DNA of 64,000 nt, taken from Larkinella terrae. GTDB lineage: Bacteria; Bacteroidota; Bacteroidia; Cytophagales; Spirosomataceae. Every line of letters starts with the position of its first letter. The stretch's first letter is position 1. Made by a program: the position numbers and the translations under genes. Positions 1 to 8,228 of this stretch are shown piece by piece. The stretch spans positions 1-64,000 of the forward strand of contig NZ_WJXZ01000006.1 in NCBI RefSeq assembly GCF_009668025.1. Direction: 5' to 3'. The notes beneath the pieces are model-generated. The model was not told where the DNA came from and searched no databases. It saw nothing but the letters and a program-made list of their open reading frames with translations.

Positions 1-43
1 TTTCCAGAATGAACTCAGGCAGCAGGAACTGAATGATAGGTAA
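1..43 (+). CDS. possible 3' end of a gene cut by the window edge
   Basis: One forward frame reads 13 sense codons (FQNELRQQELNDR) and then TAA at 41-43; the other two forward frames stop earlier. The tail is hydrophilic and could be the C-terminus of a protein that starts left of the window. It is too short to assign a family, and a chance open stretch is possible. Confidence 0.3.
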   Translation, partial: FQNELRQQELNDR

Positions 44-109
44 GAAACTCTCCAAAACAAATCGGTTTGATGAAAGCACAAACCTAGAAAAATCCTACGC
101 ACTCCACAA

Positions 110-141
110 CTTTTGGATTTGATCCCTTTTGGATTTGATCC
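110..141. repeat. perfect 16-bp tandem duplication
   Basis: The 16-mer CTTTTGGATTTGATCC occurs twice back to back (110-125 and 126-141) in the gene-free stretch between the window edge and the tRNA terminator. Nothing else was recognised in this spacer. It looks like a recent slippage duplication. Confidence 0.8.
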
Positions 142-198
142 AACTTTTGCAGGTGACCCTTTTCAGGTTCGCGCCACGAATCCGTTTTAGTCTATAAA

Positions 199-240
199 TA
201 AAAAACGCTAACCTGTTGAGAGTTAGCGTTTTGTCTTTTT
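199..240 (-). terminator. intrinsic terminator downstream of tRNA-Asp
   Basis: A perfect 11-bp stem (AAAACGCTAAC at 202-212 with GTTAGCGTTTT at 222-232) closes a 9-nt loop. On the minus strand it is followed by a run of T, so it fits the end of the leftward tRNA transcript. The plus side also carries a T-rich run, so it may work in both directions. Confidence 0.8.
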
Positions 241-243
241 AGT

Positions 244-320
244 TGGCGGACCGGACGGGACTCGAACCCGCGACCTCCGCCGTGACAGGGCGGCATTCTA
301 ACCAACTGAACTACCGATCC
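244..320 (-). tRNA. tRNA-Asp (GTC anticodon)
   Basis: The minus strand folds into a full cloverleaf. The 7-bp acceptor stem GGATCGG/CCGGTCC has one U-G pair. The anticodon stem CCGCC/GGCGG closes the loop CTGTCAC, which puts GTC at positions 34-36. The T arm contains GTTCGAGTC, and a G discriminator is followed by an encoded CCA. A terminator lies directly downstream and a well-formed promoter lies upstream on the same strand. Confidence 0.97.
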
Positions 321-357
321 ATTTACTTGCCTTCGGTTATTTCCCGAAAACGTGGTG

Positions 358-387
358 CAAAGGTAGCCGCTTTTCGACACAACGCAA
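358..387 (-). promoter_or_regulatory. promoter of tRNA-Asp, Bacteroidota type
   Basis: Read leftward, TTG (387-385) is followed after exactly 19 nt by TACCTTTG (365-358), matching the Bacteroidota primary sigma consensus TTG-N19-TANNTTTG. Transcription would begin near 351, about 30 nt before the mature tRNA 5' end. Confidence 0.7.
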
Positions 388-395
388 TACCTTTG
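388..395 (+). promoter_or_regulatory. -7 element for the DinB-Nif3 operon
   Basis: TACCTTTG fits the Bacteroidota -7 box and would start transcription about 17 nt before the DinB start codon. No good TTTG sits 19-20 nt upstream. The element is the mirror image of the tRNA promoter's -7 box 22 nt away, so the two promoters are divergent and share their -33 region. Confidence 0.45.
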
Positions 396-418
396 CTGGA
401 AAAAACCGCAAAAAAAGT

Positions 419-940
419 ATGAAAAAACCTTCTTCAACGGAATATCCCATCGAAAGCTTCTTCGCCAGATACATCGATCTGGTTGATTCCGAGAACGTTA
501 TTGATGCTTTGCACCAGCAGTTCGCAATGGTAGAAAGTTTGTATAAAAATTTGACGGCCGCCCAGCAGGACTACCGATACGCCGAAGGAAAGTGGTCGCC
601 GAAGGAAATGCTGCGGCATATGATCGACACCGAGCGGATTTTTACGTACCGGGCGCTGTGTATTGCGCGGGGAGAGCAACAATCGCTGCCCGGTTTTGAT
701 GAGAATTCGTACGCCAACAGCGCCAATTCCACGCTGCAATCGCGGCAGCAGTTGCTCAATGAGTACGGTTTTGTGCGGCAATCGACCCTTGCGCTGGCCG
801 AAAGCCTGCCCGAAGAGGCTCAGCAGCGCATCGGAACGGCCAATGGTACGCTGGTTTCGTCCCGCGCTTTTTTCTCGATTCTGGCGGGTCACGAACGCCA
901 TCACTTGAACATTCTGGCGGAACGGTACGGCATAAAATGA
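419..940 (+). CDS. DinB family protein (putative metal-dependent)
   Basis: This 173-residue protein has the DinB four-helix-bundle pattern. A first helix carries WSPKEMLRHMIDTE with His67, and the C-terminal helix carries AGHERHHLNIL with His158 and His161/162; together these give the usual metal-binding histidine triad. Bacillithiol S-transferases and related thiol-dependent enzymes belong to this family, but the substrate here cannot be read from sequence. The stop overlaps the start of the Nif3-like gene (ATGA), so the two are probably translationally coupled. The start follows an A-rich leader and a -7 box. Confidence 0.85.
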   Translation: MKKPSSTEYPIESFFARYIDLVDSENVIDALHQQFAMVESLYKNLTAAQQDYRYAEGKWSPKEMLRHMIDTERIFTYRALCIARGEQQSLPGFDENSYANSANSTLQSRQQLLNEYGFVRQSTLALAESLPEEAQQRIGTANGTLVSSRAFFSILAGHERHHLNILAERYGIK

Positions 941-2034
941 AAATACACGCGATTACATCTTGCCTGGAAGCCTGGGCTCCGCTGGCTTATCAGGAAAGTT
1001 ACGATAATGCCGGACTGATCGTGGGCGATGCCGCAGCCGAGGTAACGGGCGTTCTGGTGACGCTGGACGTGACAGAAGCCGTCGTCGATGAAGCAATCCG
1101 GAAAAATTGCAACCTGATTGTGGCCCACCACCCGATCGTGTTTCGGGGATTGAAGAAGCTAAATGGCCGGAATTACGTGGAACGGGTGGTGATTAAGGCA
1201 ATCAAAAACGACGTTGCGATCTATGCCGCCCACACCAATCTTGACAATATTGCCGGTGGGGTGAGCTTTAAGATTGCCGAAAAGCTGGGCCTGACCAACG
1301 TTCGCGTGCTGACTCCGAAAGCGCAGCTGCTAAGCAAATTAGCGATATTTGTGCCTGATAATGAGACTCAAAAGGTATTAGACGCTTTGTACGAAGCTGG
1401 TGCCGGACAGATTGGTGCGTACGAACATTGTTCCTTTCGGGTGGGCGGAACCGGCACGTTCAAACCGCTGGAAGGCGCAAGCCCAACCGTCGGTGAGGTT
1501 GGTCGGGATGAGGAAGTGAAGGAGCAGCGAATTGAAGTCGTTTTTCCTACGTATCTGGAAAAACCGATGGTTTCGGCTTTGAAAAAAGCACATTCCTACG
1601 AGGTTCCGGCGTATGATTTATACGCGCTGACGAATGAAAACCAGGAAGTTGGTTCCGGAGCTGTTGGCGAGCTGCCGGATGCGTTGAGTGAAGCCGATTT
1701 TTTAGCCTATTTGAAAAACCGCATGAATCTTTCCGTGATTCGGCATACGGTTTTGCGAGGGCAGCCGGTTCGGCGGGTGGCAGTATGCGGAGGGGCGGGC
1801 GGTTTTCTGCTGAATGACTCCATTCGGGCCGGTGCCGATGTGTTTATAACGGCGGATTATAAGTACCACGAATTTTTTGACGCCGATAATCGAGTCATAA
1901 TAACTGACATTGGACATTACGAAAGCGAAGTATTTACTAAAGAGCTGATTCAACAGTATTTGTTGAAAAAATTTGATACCTTTGCGGTGATTTTGTCCGA
2001 AATAGACACCAACCCGGTGCTATACTACTTATAG
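937..2034 (+). CDS. Nif3-like dinuclear metal center protein
   Basis: The 365-residue protein belongs to the Nif3/YbgI family (also annotated GTP cyclohydrolase I type 2). It shows the N-terminal YDNAGL motif (22-27), the metal ligands HHP (64-66) and HTNLD (99-103), and the C-terminal ligand region with DIGHYESE. A central insert of about 100 residues makes it the long form with a PII-like middle domain, as is usual in Firmicutes and Bacteroidota. Family members form toroidal hexamers and their physiological role is unsettled. It overlaps the DinB gene by 4 nt and lies 18 nt before the zinc-ribbon gene, a pairing common in this phylum. Confidence 0.93.
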   Translation: MKIHAITSCLEAWAPLAYQESYDNAGLIVGDAAAEVTGVLVTLDVTEAVVDEAIRKNCNLIVAHHPIVFRGLKKLNGRNYVERVVIKAIKNDVAIYAAHTNLDNIAGGVSFKIAEKLGLTNVRVLTPKAQLLSKLAIFVPDNETQKVLDALYEAGAGQIGAYEHCSFRVGGTGTFKPLEGASPTVGEVGRDEEVKEQRIEVVFPTYLEKPMVSALKKAHSYEVPAYDLYALTNENQEVGSGAVGELPDALSEADFLAYLKNRMNLSVIRHTVLRGQPVRRVAVCGGAGGFLLNDSIRAGADVFITADYKYHEFFDADNRVIITDIGHYESEVFTKELIQQYLLKKFDTFAVILSEIDTNPVLYYL

Positions 2035-2052
2035 GCAGATAAAACCGCACGA

Positions 2053-2802
2053 ATGGAACTGACGATTGCGCAAAAACTCGAAGCACTTCTTAAACTTCAA
2101 TCAATTGATTCTCAGCTTGATGAACTAAAAAAGATCCGCGGTGACCTGCCGGAAGAGGTACGCGATCTGGAAGATGATATTGCCGGATTTGAAACCCGTA
2201 TTGGAAAGTTTAACACCGATATTCAGGGACTCGAAGAAGAAATTGACCGGAATAAAGCCATTAAAAAGGATTCCGAGAAGCTGATTACCCGCTACAAGGA
2301 CCAGCAGATGAACGTCCGCAACAACCGCGAATTTGACGCCATCTCCAAAGAAGTTGAGCTGCAAACGCTGGAAATTGAACTGGCTGACAAAAAAATCAAT
2401 GAAGCCTCGTTCAAAATCCGCAACAAGCAGGAAGAAATTAAAGCAACGCAGTCGGCGCTGGACGAGCGGAAAGAAGATCTGAAAGCCAAAATGCAGGAGC
2501 TGAACCAGATCACATCCGAAAGCCGGGATGAAGAAAAAGCGCTGTTGAAAGACCGCGACGATCAGGCGACTCATATCGAAGAGCGGTTGTTGAAGTCATA
2601 CAATAAAATCCGGGAAAACGCTTTGAATGGCTTGGCGGTTGTTGTCGTCAAGCGCGGTGCGTGTGGTGGTTGCTTCAACGTGGTGCCGCCCCAGCGTCAG
2701 GCCGACATTCGGGATAAAAAGAAAATCATCGTTTGCGAACACTGCGGACGTATTTTTGCCGACGTAGAAGGAATGCCGGAACCGGTTTCATCACGTCGCT
2801 GA
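2053..2802 (+). CDS. coiled-coil C4 zinc-ribbon protein
   Basis: Residues 15-175 form a long charged coiled-coil hairpin. The C-terminus carries a C4 zinc ribbon with CGGC (Cys204, Cys207) and CEHC (Cys228, Cys231). This is the architecture of the HP0958/CdsZ-like family, whose members bind nucleic acid or act as chaperones. Length (249 residues) is normal for the family. It is transcribed with the Nif3-like gene, and a hairpin with a T run follows the stop. Confidence 0.9.
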   Translation: MELTIAQKLEALLKLQSIDSQLDELKKIRGDLPEEVRDLEDDIAGFETRIGKFNTDIQGLEEEIDRNKAIKKDSEKLITRYKDQQMNVRNNREFDAISKEVELQTLEIELADKKINEASFKIRNKQEEIKATQSALDERKEDLKAKMQELNQITSESRDEEKALLKDRDDQATHIEERLLKSYNKIRENALNGLAVVVVKRGACGGCFNVVPPQRQADIRDKKKIIVCEHCGRIFADVEGMPEPVSSRR

Positions 2803-2827
2803 TATCAAGGAATTCTTTTCCAGGGAG

Positions 2828-2853
2828 AGGTCGCCGGAAGGTGGCCTTTTTTT
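2828..2853 (+). terminator. intrinsic terminator after the zinc-ribbon gene
   Basis: The stem AGGTCGCC/GGTGGCCT (8 bp with two G-U pairs) closes a GGAA tetraloop and is followed by seven T residues. It ends the DinB-Nif3-zinc-ribbon operon, so the TPR gene that starts 60 nt later may need its own promoter or read-through. Confidence 0.8.
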
Positions 2854-2912
2854 GTATCTATGGATTGGTAACGGGTTTAAAACCGCTCCCGGCAAATTTC
2901 AATTTTCGCACC

Positions 2913-4397
2913 ATGCGGATTCTGCTATTCTTATTGGTTTGTTTTCAGGTTTCCAAAGCCGCCGACTTCGAGTTCACTCCCAATCTGCAACGCGGCTATG
3001 CCGACATACTGAAATTAAAAGTACAGGGTGGGAGACAGGCGATCGCGGGTGATCTGGCGCAAGGCAATGGCGTGGCGGTTTACGTCGATGACTTTGCCGA
3101 TATGGTTACGCTGCTGGTGTCCGACAATCCTAAACTTTACGGGCAATGGTCGGACCGGGAGGACCAGCGCCTGGATCGGCTCCGGGACCTGGATGAGAAC
3201 TCCCCCTGGCAGCGGTTTGCGCAAGCCGAGGTGCGCTTGCACTGGGCGTTTGTCAAACTCAAATTCGGGAAAGAAGTCAGCGCCTGCTGGGACGTCATTC
3301 GGGCTTATAAGCTACTGGAGGAAAACCGCAAAAAATTCCCCGGTTTTCTGCCCACCTATAAATCACTCGGGCTGCTGCACGTCATGATTGGGGCGGTGCC
3401 GGACAATTATACCTGGGTAACCAACCTGCTGGGAATGCGCGGAAACGTGAAGCAGGGCCTGCAGGAAATCCGGACGGTTGCGCAGAAAGACGCCATTTTT
3501 CAGACGGAAGCGGAGCTGATCGATCTGTTGATTCGGGCGTATGTGCTGAAATTTACCGCTGCGGATTTCGCTAACCTCAAAAAAATGGTTCAGGAAAACC
3601 GGGATAATCTGCTGCTGCATTTTTTCGCCACCTCGGTTTTGATGAAAGATGCGCAAAGCGAAGAGGCATTTGGGTTTCTGAACAACCGACCCGCCGGGCC
3701 GGACTACCTGCCGTTCCCGATTCTGGAAGACTTAAAGGCCGATATTTTACTCCAGAAAGCCGATTATCCGCAGGCCGCAGCGGTTTATCGCCAGTTTCTG
3801 ACGCAATACAAGGGCGTTAACTTTCTGAAAGACACCTATTACAAACTTTTTCTCTGCTACTGGCTGGCTGGAGAAGATGCCAAAGCGGAGCCGTTTCTCA
3901 GGCAGGTTTCGCAGGTAGGAGCCGCCGTGGTGGAGTCGGACAAGGTGGCTCAGAAATTTGCGGATCAGTATGCCAAGAAAGGAATTTCGCTAAAGGTCAA
4001 AATCCTGATGAAAGCGCGGCTGGCCACCGACGGCGGTTTTTACGAAACCGCCTTGCAAACGCTGCGGCCGTATTCGGAGGCTTCGTTTTCACTACTGGCC
4101 GAAAAAGCCGAGTTCAACTACCGCAAAGGCCGGATTGCCCAGCGTCAGGGCGATGTGGATGAGGCTCTTCCGTATTTCGAAAGAGCCATTGTATTGAGCG
4201 AAACCGATCAGCTTTCGTTCGGTGCTACCTCGGCCTTGCAACTCGGGTACATTTACCAGCAAAAACGCAATCCGGCCAAAGCCCGGCAGTATTTTCAGAA
4301 GGCGCTGAGTTACAAAAAACACGAATACAAAAACAGCATCGACAACAAAGCCCGGGCAGCCTTGAACGAGCTTTCTACAAACTCATCAACTCCTTGA
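2913..4397 (+). CDS. exported tetratricopeptide-repeat protein
   Basis: The 494-residue protein starts with a signal peptide (MRILLFLLVCFQVSKA, likely cut before ADF). The rest is alpha-helical, with TPR-like units clearest near the C-terminus (for example GRIAQRQGDVDEALPYFERA and AKARQYFQKALSYKK). The open frame extends upstream into the zinc-ribbon gene, but the ATG chosen here follows the terminator and begins the signal peptide. It is probably a periplasmic scaffold of unknown partner. Its 3' end overlaps the convergent LytTR regulator by 23 bp. Confidence 0.8.
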   Translation: MRILLFLLVCFQVSKAADFEFTPNLQRGYADILKLKVQGGRQAIAGDLAQGNGVAVYVDDFADMVTLLVSDNPKLYGQWSDREDQRLDRLRDLDENSPWQRFAQAEVRLHWAFVKLKFGKEVSACWDVIRAYKLLEENRKKFPGFLPTYKSLGLLHVMIGAVPDNYTWVTNLLGMRGNVKQGLQEIRTVAQKDAIFQTEAELIDLLIRAYVLKFTAADFANLKKMVQENRDNLLLHFFATSVLMKDAQSEEAFGFLNNRPAGPDYLPFPILEDLKADILLQKADYPQAAAVYRQFLTQYKGVNFLKDTYYKLFLCYWLAGEDAKAEPFLRQVSQVGAAVVESDKVAQKFADQYAKKGISLKVKILMKARLATDGGFYETALQTLRPYSEASFSLLAEKAEFNYRKGRIAQRQGDVDEALPYFERAIVLSETDQLSFGATSALQLGYIYQQKRNPAKARQYFQKALSYKKHEYKNSIDNKARAALNELSTNSSTP

Positions 4398-5106
4398 AGC
4401 GAATGGCCTGCCGACGGCTGATTTCGATTTTGTCGCCCCCTTTCAGCGTCACCAGCAAACCCCCGCTGAACCACGGTTCGATTTTCTCGATCCAGGGCAG
4501 GTTGATAATGTGTTTGCGGTTGGCGCGGAAAAACGTATTGGGGTCCAGCCTGTCTTCCAGACTGTTGAGCGACTTCAACACGAGCGGTTTTTGATCGTCA
4601 AAATGCAGCCGGACGTAATTGCCCATCGACTCGAACAGGCGGACTTTGCCCAGCTTTACAAACCAGCACTTCTCGCCGTCTTTGACAAACACCTGATCAT
4701 TTTCGCCCAGAACCTTGTTCGTATCCCGGCGGGGCGCTTCGGTTTCGGGGTGATGGTTGTTTTCCTCGATGCGGTTGATCGCTTCTGAAAGCCGGTTGAG
4801 TTCGATCGGTTTCAATAGGTAATCCAGCGCATTGTATTCAAAAGCCGTGATGGCGTATTCGTCGTAAGCCGTCGTAAAAATGACTTCCGGCGATTTGCCG
4901 TCGATGGCTGATAACAACTCAAAACCGTTCTTGCCCGGCATCTGAATATCCAGAAACAGCAGTTCGGGCTGGAGGTCATCGATCAATTTGAGGGCTTCGT
5001 CGGCATTGGCCGCTTCGCCGATTACTTCAATCTTCGGGAAATTATCCAACAACCGGCGGAGTTCGTTCCGGGCCAGCCGCTCGTCGTCAACAATCAGTGT
5101 TTTCAT
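4375..5106 (-). CDS. LytTR-family response regulator
   Basis: The N-terminal receiver domain (1-120) has the acidic pair D7/D8, the phosphoacceptor Asp53 in LLFLDIQMPG, the switch Thr in IFTTAYDEY and the conserved Lys in YLLKPIE. The C-terminal LytTR DNA-binding domain spans about 140-243 (FFRANRKHIINL is typical). Length (243) is standard. The cognate membrane kinase gene lies just upstream, 94 nt away, on the same strand. Confidence 0.95.
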   Translation of the reverse strand: MKTLIVDDERLARNELRRLLDNFPKIEVIGEAANADEALKLIDDLQPELLFLDIQMPGKNGFELLSAIDGKSPEVIFTTAYDEYAITAFEYNALDYLLKPIELNRLSEAINRIEENNHHPETEAPRRDTNKVLGENDQVFVKDGEKCWFVKLGKVRLFESMGNYVRLHFDDQKPLVLKSLNSLEDRLDPNTFFRANRKHIINLPWIEKIEPWFSGGLLVTLKGGDKIEISRRQAIRFKELMSL

Positions 5107-5108
5107 TC

Positions 5109-5215
5109 GATCAAGTTTATGGTTTGTAGTTCAGGGTTTATATTTTTTAGTTTAAAGTGACCGAATGCATCCGCCAACCATAAACCGTAGACGATAAACC
5201 TTAAACTTTCTTCAA
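5109..5215. repeat. imperfect inverted repeat of a GTTTATGGTTT-type word
   Basis: The short gap between the LytTR gene and its kinase carries AAGTTTATGGTTTGTAG on one side and, inverted, copies of AAGTTTAAGGTTTAT and CGGTTTATGG on the other; the right arm runs into the last codons of the kinase. The pattern resembles the better inverted repeats at 11515 and 27806, and may be a small dispersed element or an mRNA hairpin. Confidence 0.45.
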
Positions 5216-6268
5216 TTCTTCCGCCCGCTTGAACACGCCCGCCGATTGCAGCGGAATCACGACGTCGGCGCAAACAACATCGGCCGATTCCTGCAGAATC
5301 CGGAAGCTGGCTTCCGGGCCATAGAGCAATTCGAGCCGTTGGGAAGTGTTTTTCAGACCGAAACCGGACGAGGCTTCCGTGTTGCCCAGCACGCCGGTAT
5401 TGCGAATGCGGATGTACAGCAACCGATCCTCCAGCCAGGTGGTCAGTTCGACAAAACCGCCCGAAATGGCTTTCTGAACGCCGTGTTTGATGGCATTTTC
5501 GACCAGCGTTTGCAGCATCATGGGCGGAACCTGCAGATATTGCGTTTTGGGATCAATTTCCAGGCGGCAATTCAGGCGGTCCTCATAGCGAACCTTTTCG
5601 AGGGCCAGGTAATCCTCAACAGTTTTGATTTCTTCCCGGAGTTCGACGGTTTTGCGACGGTCGGCCAGCAGCGAGTTGCGGAGAATATTGGAAAGCTGGG
5701 TGATGCTTTGCTGGGCTTTCGTGGGGTTTTCGAGCACCAGCGCCCGAATGCTGTTCAGGGCGTTGAACACAAAATGGGGATTCAGCTGGGACCGCAGAAC
5801 CTTGGCTTCAGATTCGCGAATGGAGGTTTTGAGGAGAATTTTTTCAATTTCGGCATCCCCGGAGCGCTCCACATAATGATAAGCCGTATAGCTCAGAACC
5901 CAGGCCAGCATGCTTTTCCCCCAGTTCAGCAGATAGCCCAAAACAATGGATGGTTCATCGGACAGGTATTGCGGCAGCACCTGTTTGTCGATCGGCAGGT
6001 TGATGATGGTCATGATCACAGCCAGTACGAAAACCGAAAAAATAACCCGCGGAACTAGCTGAAAGAAAGGTAGTTGAACCCATCGCCATCGCTTAATCAT
6101 CAACCGGTACAGGTGCGTTAGCAGAATGCAGAGGATGATGGTGGCAATGGCTTCGTAAAAATAATCCGCCCGGTAGCCTTCTTCAAAGGTAAAAATGGCG
6201 AACTCCGCCATGATGAGCATCGTCCACCCGACAATCTGACAAAACCAATATATTCTATTCTTAGACAT
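5201..6268 (-). CDS. LytS-type membrane sensor histidine kinase
   Basis: Four transmembrane helices occupy about residues 8-26, 40-57, 73-90 and 108-130. They are followed by a short coiled coil and a His_kinase domain with the phosphoacceptor His165 in SQLNPHFVFNALNS. The N box VENAIKHGV and a glycine-rich GFGLKNTSQRL segment complete the ATPase domain. No extra periplasmic sensor domain is seen, so sensing is probably membrane-linked. It is the partner of the LytTR regulator that follows it. Confidence 0.93.
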   Translation of the reverse strand: MSKNRIYWFCQIVGWTMLIMAEFAIFTFEEGYRADYFYEAIATIILCILLTHLYRLMIKRWRWVQLPFFQLVPRVIFSVFVLAVIMTIINLPIDKQVLPQYLSDEPSIVLGYLLNWGKSMLAWVLSYTAYHYVERSGDAEIEKILLKTSIRESEAKVLRSQLNPHFVFNALNSIRALVLENPTKAQQSITQLSNILRNSLLADRRKTVELREEIKTVEDYLALEKVRYEDRLNCRLEIDPKTQYLQVPPMMLQTLVENAIKHGVQKAISGGFVELTTWLEDRLLYIRIRNTGVLGNTEASSGFGLKNTSQRLELLYGPEASFRILQESADVVCADVVIPLQSAGVFKRAEELKKV

Positions 6269-6439
6269 GCGCTCACTTCAGGAATTTACGCCAAAGACAT
6301 GGTACGTATAGCGAATATACTCTTTTAGTGGACGAAGTGAGGTTTTTATTACAGGAGTGGCAATATAGAAATGTCAGTTGTCGGTTTTCATTATGTGACC
6401 GAATTTGCTAAATCAATAACATTATGTAGTTGTCCGAAA

Positions 6440-7078
6440 TTATTGGTGCATCACCAAAGCCAGCAGGTGGGTACTGTCGTTGGAAACTTCGATCGTAAAT
6501 TCCTGGGTTTCGTAGGAATAATTCAGCTTATACAGGCAGAGGTTGCTGTGCTCGTACATGTCCATGTTTGCCAGCGATTCTTTCATCAGCCAGGGCAGCA
6601 AAATCCGGATGGCCCGGCCGTGCATGCAAATCAGGATAGGATTTTCGTCCGTTCGGGAGAGAATCAGATCGATAACCGGTTTTTGGCGAATCACCACCTG
6701 ATCGGGACTTTCACCGTTTTCGGTGGGGAAATCGGTGTGTCCGGATGCCCAGTTTTCGATCAGGGTGCGGTAATATTCGTTGTCGAAACTATTGGGCATT
6801 TTGCCTTCCCGCGCGCCCCAGCTAATCTCGTTGAGACCTTCGAAGCTTTCGTGGGGAATACCGGCATCGATGAAATGCTGCACCGACTGCATGGTCCGGC
6901 GGAGTTTCGAGGTATACACTTTGGCGAAGGGGATGTGTTGATACGCCTGGTAGAACGCCAGCGCCTGTGCCTGACCCATCGCATTCAGATTTGAATCAAC
7001 CCCACTGCCCTGAACAATGCCCTGCCGGTTGAAATCCGTTTCGCCGTGGCGAATGAGATAAATTGTCTTATGTTTCAA
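6440..7078 (-). CDS. histidine phosphatase family protein
   Basis: The 212-residue protein has the phosphoglycerate-mutase-like LIRHGETDFN motif with nucleophile His11, Glu84 in the LNEISWGAREG segment as likely acid, and a second catalytic His153 in ICMHGRAIR. It lacks a signal peptide and is probably a cytoplasmic phosphatase acting on a small metabolite; cofactor-dependent mutase activity is less likely for this short form. It diverges from the thioesterase gene. Confidence 0.9.
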   Translation of the reverse strand: MKHKTIYLIRHGETDFNRQGIVQGSGVDSNLNAMGQAQALAFYQAYQHIPFAKVYTSKLRRTMQSVQHFIDAGIPHESFEGLNEISWGAREGKMPNSFDNEYYRTLIENWASGHTDFPTENGESPDQVVIRQKPVIDLILSRTDENPILICMHGRAIRILLPWLMKESLANMDMYEHSNLCLYKLNYSYETQEFTIEVSNDSTHLLALVMHQ

Positions 7079-7232
7079 ACTTAAAATAGGAAATAAAAAA
7101 TACTAAATAGTCTATAACGAAGACGCCTACAGATAATTAAATACCGTTCAAAATTACGTTACTAACTATTCACTATTTTGATCTTAACTTACCCGCAAAA
7201 ATGTCAGCAAAATTACGAAAAATCTTCATACT

Positions 7233-7652
7233 ATGAAGCCAGATTGGACGATAGAATCATTACAACAATTTCATTCGAACTCGATTGTTAGTCATTTGGG
7301 TATTGAGGTTACGGAACTGGGTGACGGTTTTATGACGGCCCGAATGCCGGTCGATCACCGCACGCACCAGCCATTCGGAATTCTGCACGGGGGCGCATCG
7401 GTTGTGCTGGCCGAAACCCTGGGAAGCATCGCGTCATTTACGCAGCTCGACGATCCCAGCCGCCAGCGCGCCGTCGGATTGGAGATTAACGCCAACCACA
7501 TTCGCTCGGTCAAGGAAGGCTGGGTGTACGGAAAAGTAACGCCGATTCACATCGGTCGGACAACGCACATCTGGGATATTCGGATTACCGACGAAGCGGG
7601 AAAACTGGTATGTGTCAGCCGCCTAACAGTGGCAGTACTGGATAATAAGTAA
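7233..7652 (+). CDS. PaaI-family hotdog thioesterase
   Basis: This 139-residue single hotdog domain has HQPFGILHGGASVVLAETLG, where HGG (52-54) and Glu61 are the usual active-site elements. It belongs to the PaaI/YbdB/MenI-like group of acyl-CoA hydrolases. An isochorismate synthase gene lies 2.6 kb downstream, so hydrolysis of 1,4-dihydroxy-2-naphthoyl-CoA in menaquinone synthesis is a reasonable guess, but the two genes are separated by regulators. Confidence 0.88.
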   Translation: MKPDWTIESLQQFHSNSIVSHLGIEVTELGDGFMTARMPVDHRTHQPFGILHGGASVVLAETLGSIASFTQLDDPSRQRAVGLEINANHIRSVKEGWVYGKVTPIHIGRTTHIWDIRITDEAGKLVCVSRLTVAVLDNK

Positions 7653-7749
7653 GTAATAAAGTAAAATTACCACAAAATAATTAAGTATTTATTCCGAAAA
7701 GATTTGCACAATTATTGTTGTCTGATAATTCATCTAGAAACGTGTTTAA

Positions 7750-8217
7750 ATGAATTACGGAAACGCTATGAAAAACCCCGAAACGGATGAATTGGCATTT
7801 GATTTCCCCGGCCAGATTCCGGTAAAAGAACGTCCAACACTTTGCTTTATTGAAGATAACGATGACAATCTCACTCTCTATGAGTGGATCAACTCCCGCC
7901 ACATGCCGGAGTATGCGTTTCAGCTCTACACCGATGAGCGTTTCCTCAAACAGCGTTTCGATGATTCCCTGCCCCGCCCCGATCTTATTTTTCTGGATTT
8001 AAAAATGCCTCAAATATCGGGAGTTCAGCTATTGACTAAAATGAAAGAGCACCCCAGCTGGAAACACGTTCCGGTAGTGATTTTTACGCATTCAACTTCG
8101 CCAAAGGACATGGAACAGTGCATGGATGCCGGTGCCGACGGTTTTTTTAATAAGGATATTTCAGTGCACGGCATTCGGTCACAGTTGACCGAAATTTGCG
8201 ATATCTGGCTGAAATAA
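7750..8217 (+). CDS. single-domain response regulator
   Basis: The 155-residue protein is a receiver domain with no output domain. The acidic pair lies in FIEDNDDN (35-38), phosphoacceptor Asp83 in LIFLDLKMP, Thr in VIFTHS, and the conserved Lys in GFFNKDIS. A tail of about 30 residues precedes the domain; an alternative ATG lies six codons in. Such receivers relay phosphate or bind kinases. It is convergent with the kinase on the right and the partner is not evident. Confidence 0.88.
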   Translation: MNYGNAMKNPETDELAFDFPGQIPVKERPTLCFIEDNDDNLTLYEWINSRHMPEYAFQLYTDERFLKQRFDDSLPRPDLIFLDLKMPQISGVQLLTKMKEHPSWKHVPVVIFTHSTSPKDMEQCMDAGADGFFNKDISVHGIRSQLTEICDIWLK

Positions 8218-8228
8218 GCGGTTTTTCC

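Noticed and set aside
5246-6058. 270-residue rightward frame opposite the LytS kinase
   Set aside because: The leftward frame has all kinase motifs. The rightward frame is an antisense artefact of GC-biased codons.
7680-7693. TAAGTATTTATT in a host spacer
   Set aside because: Half of the phage operator word, but with no second arm and no phage promoter nearby; AT-rich spacers produce such matches by chance.
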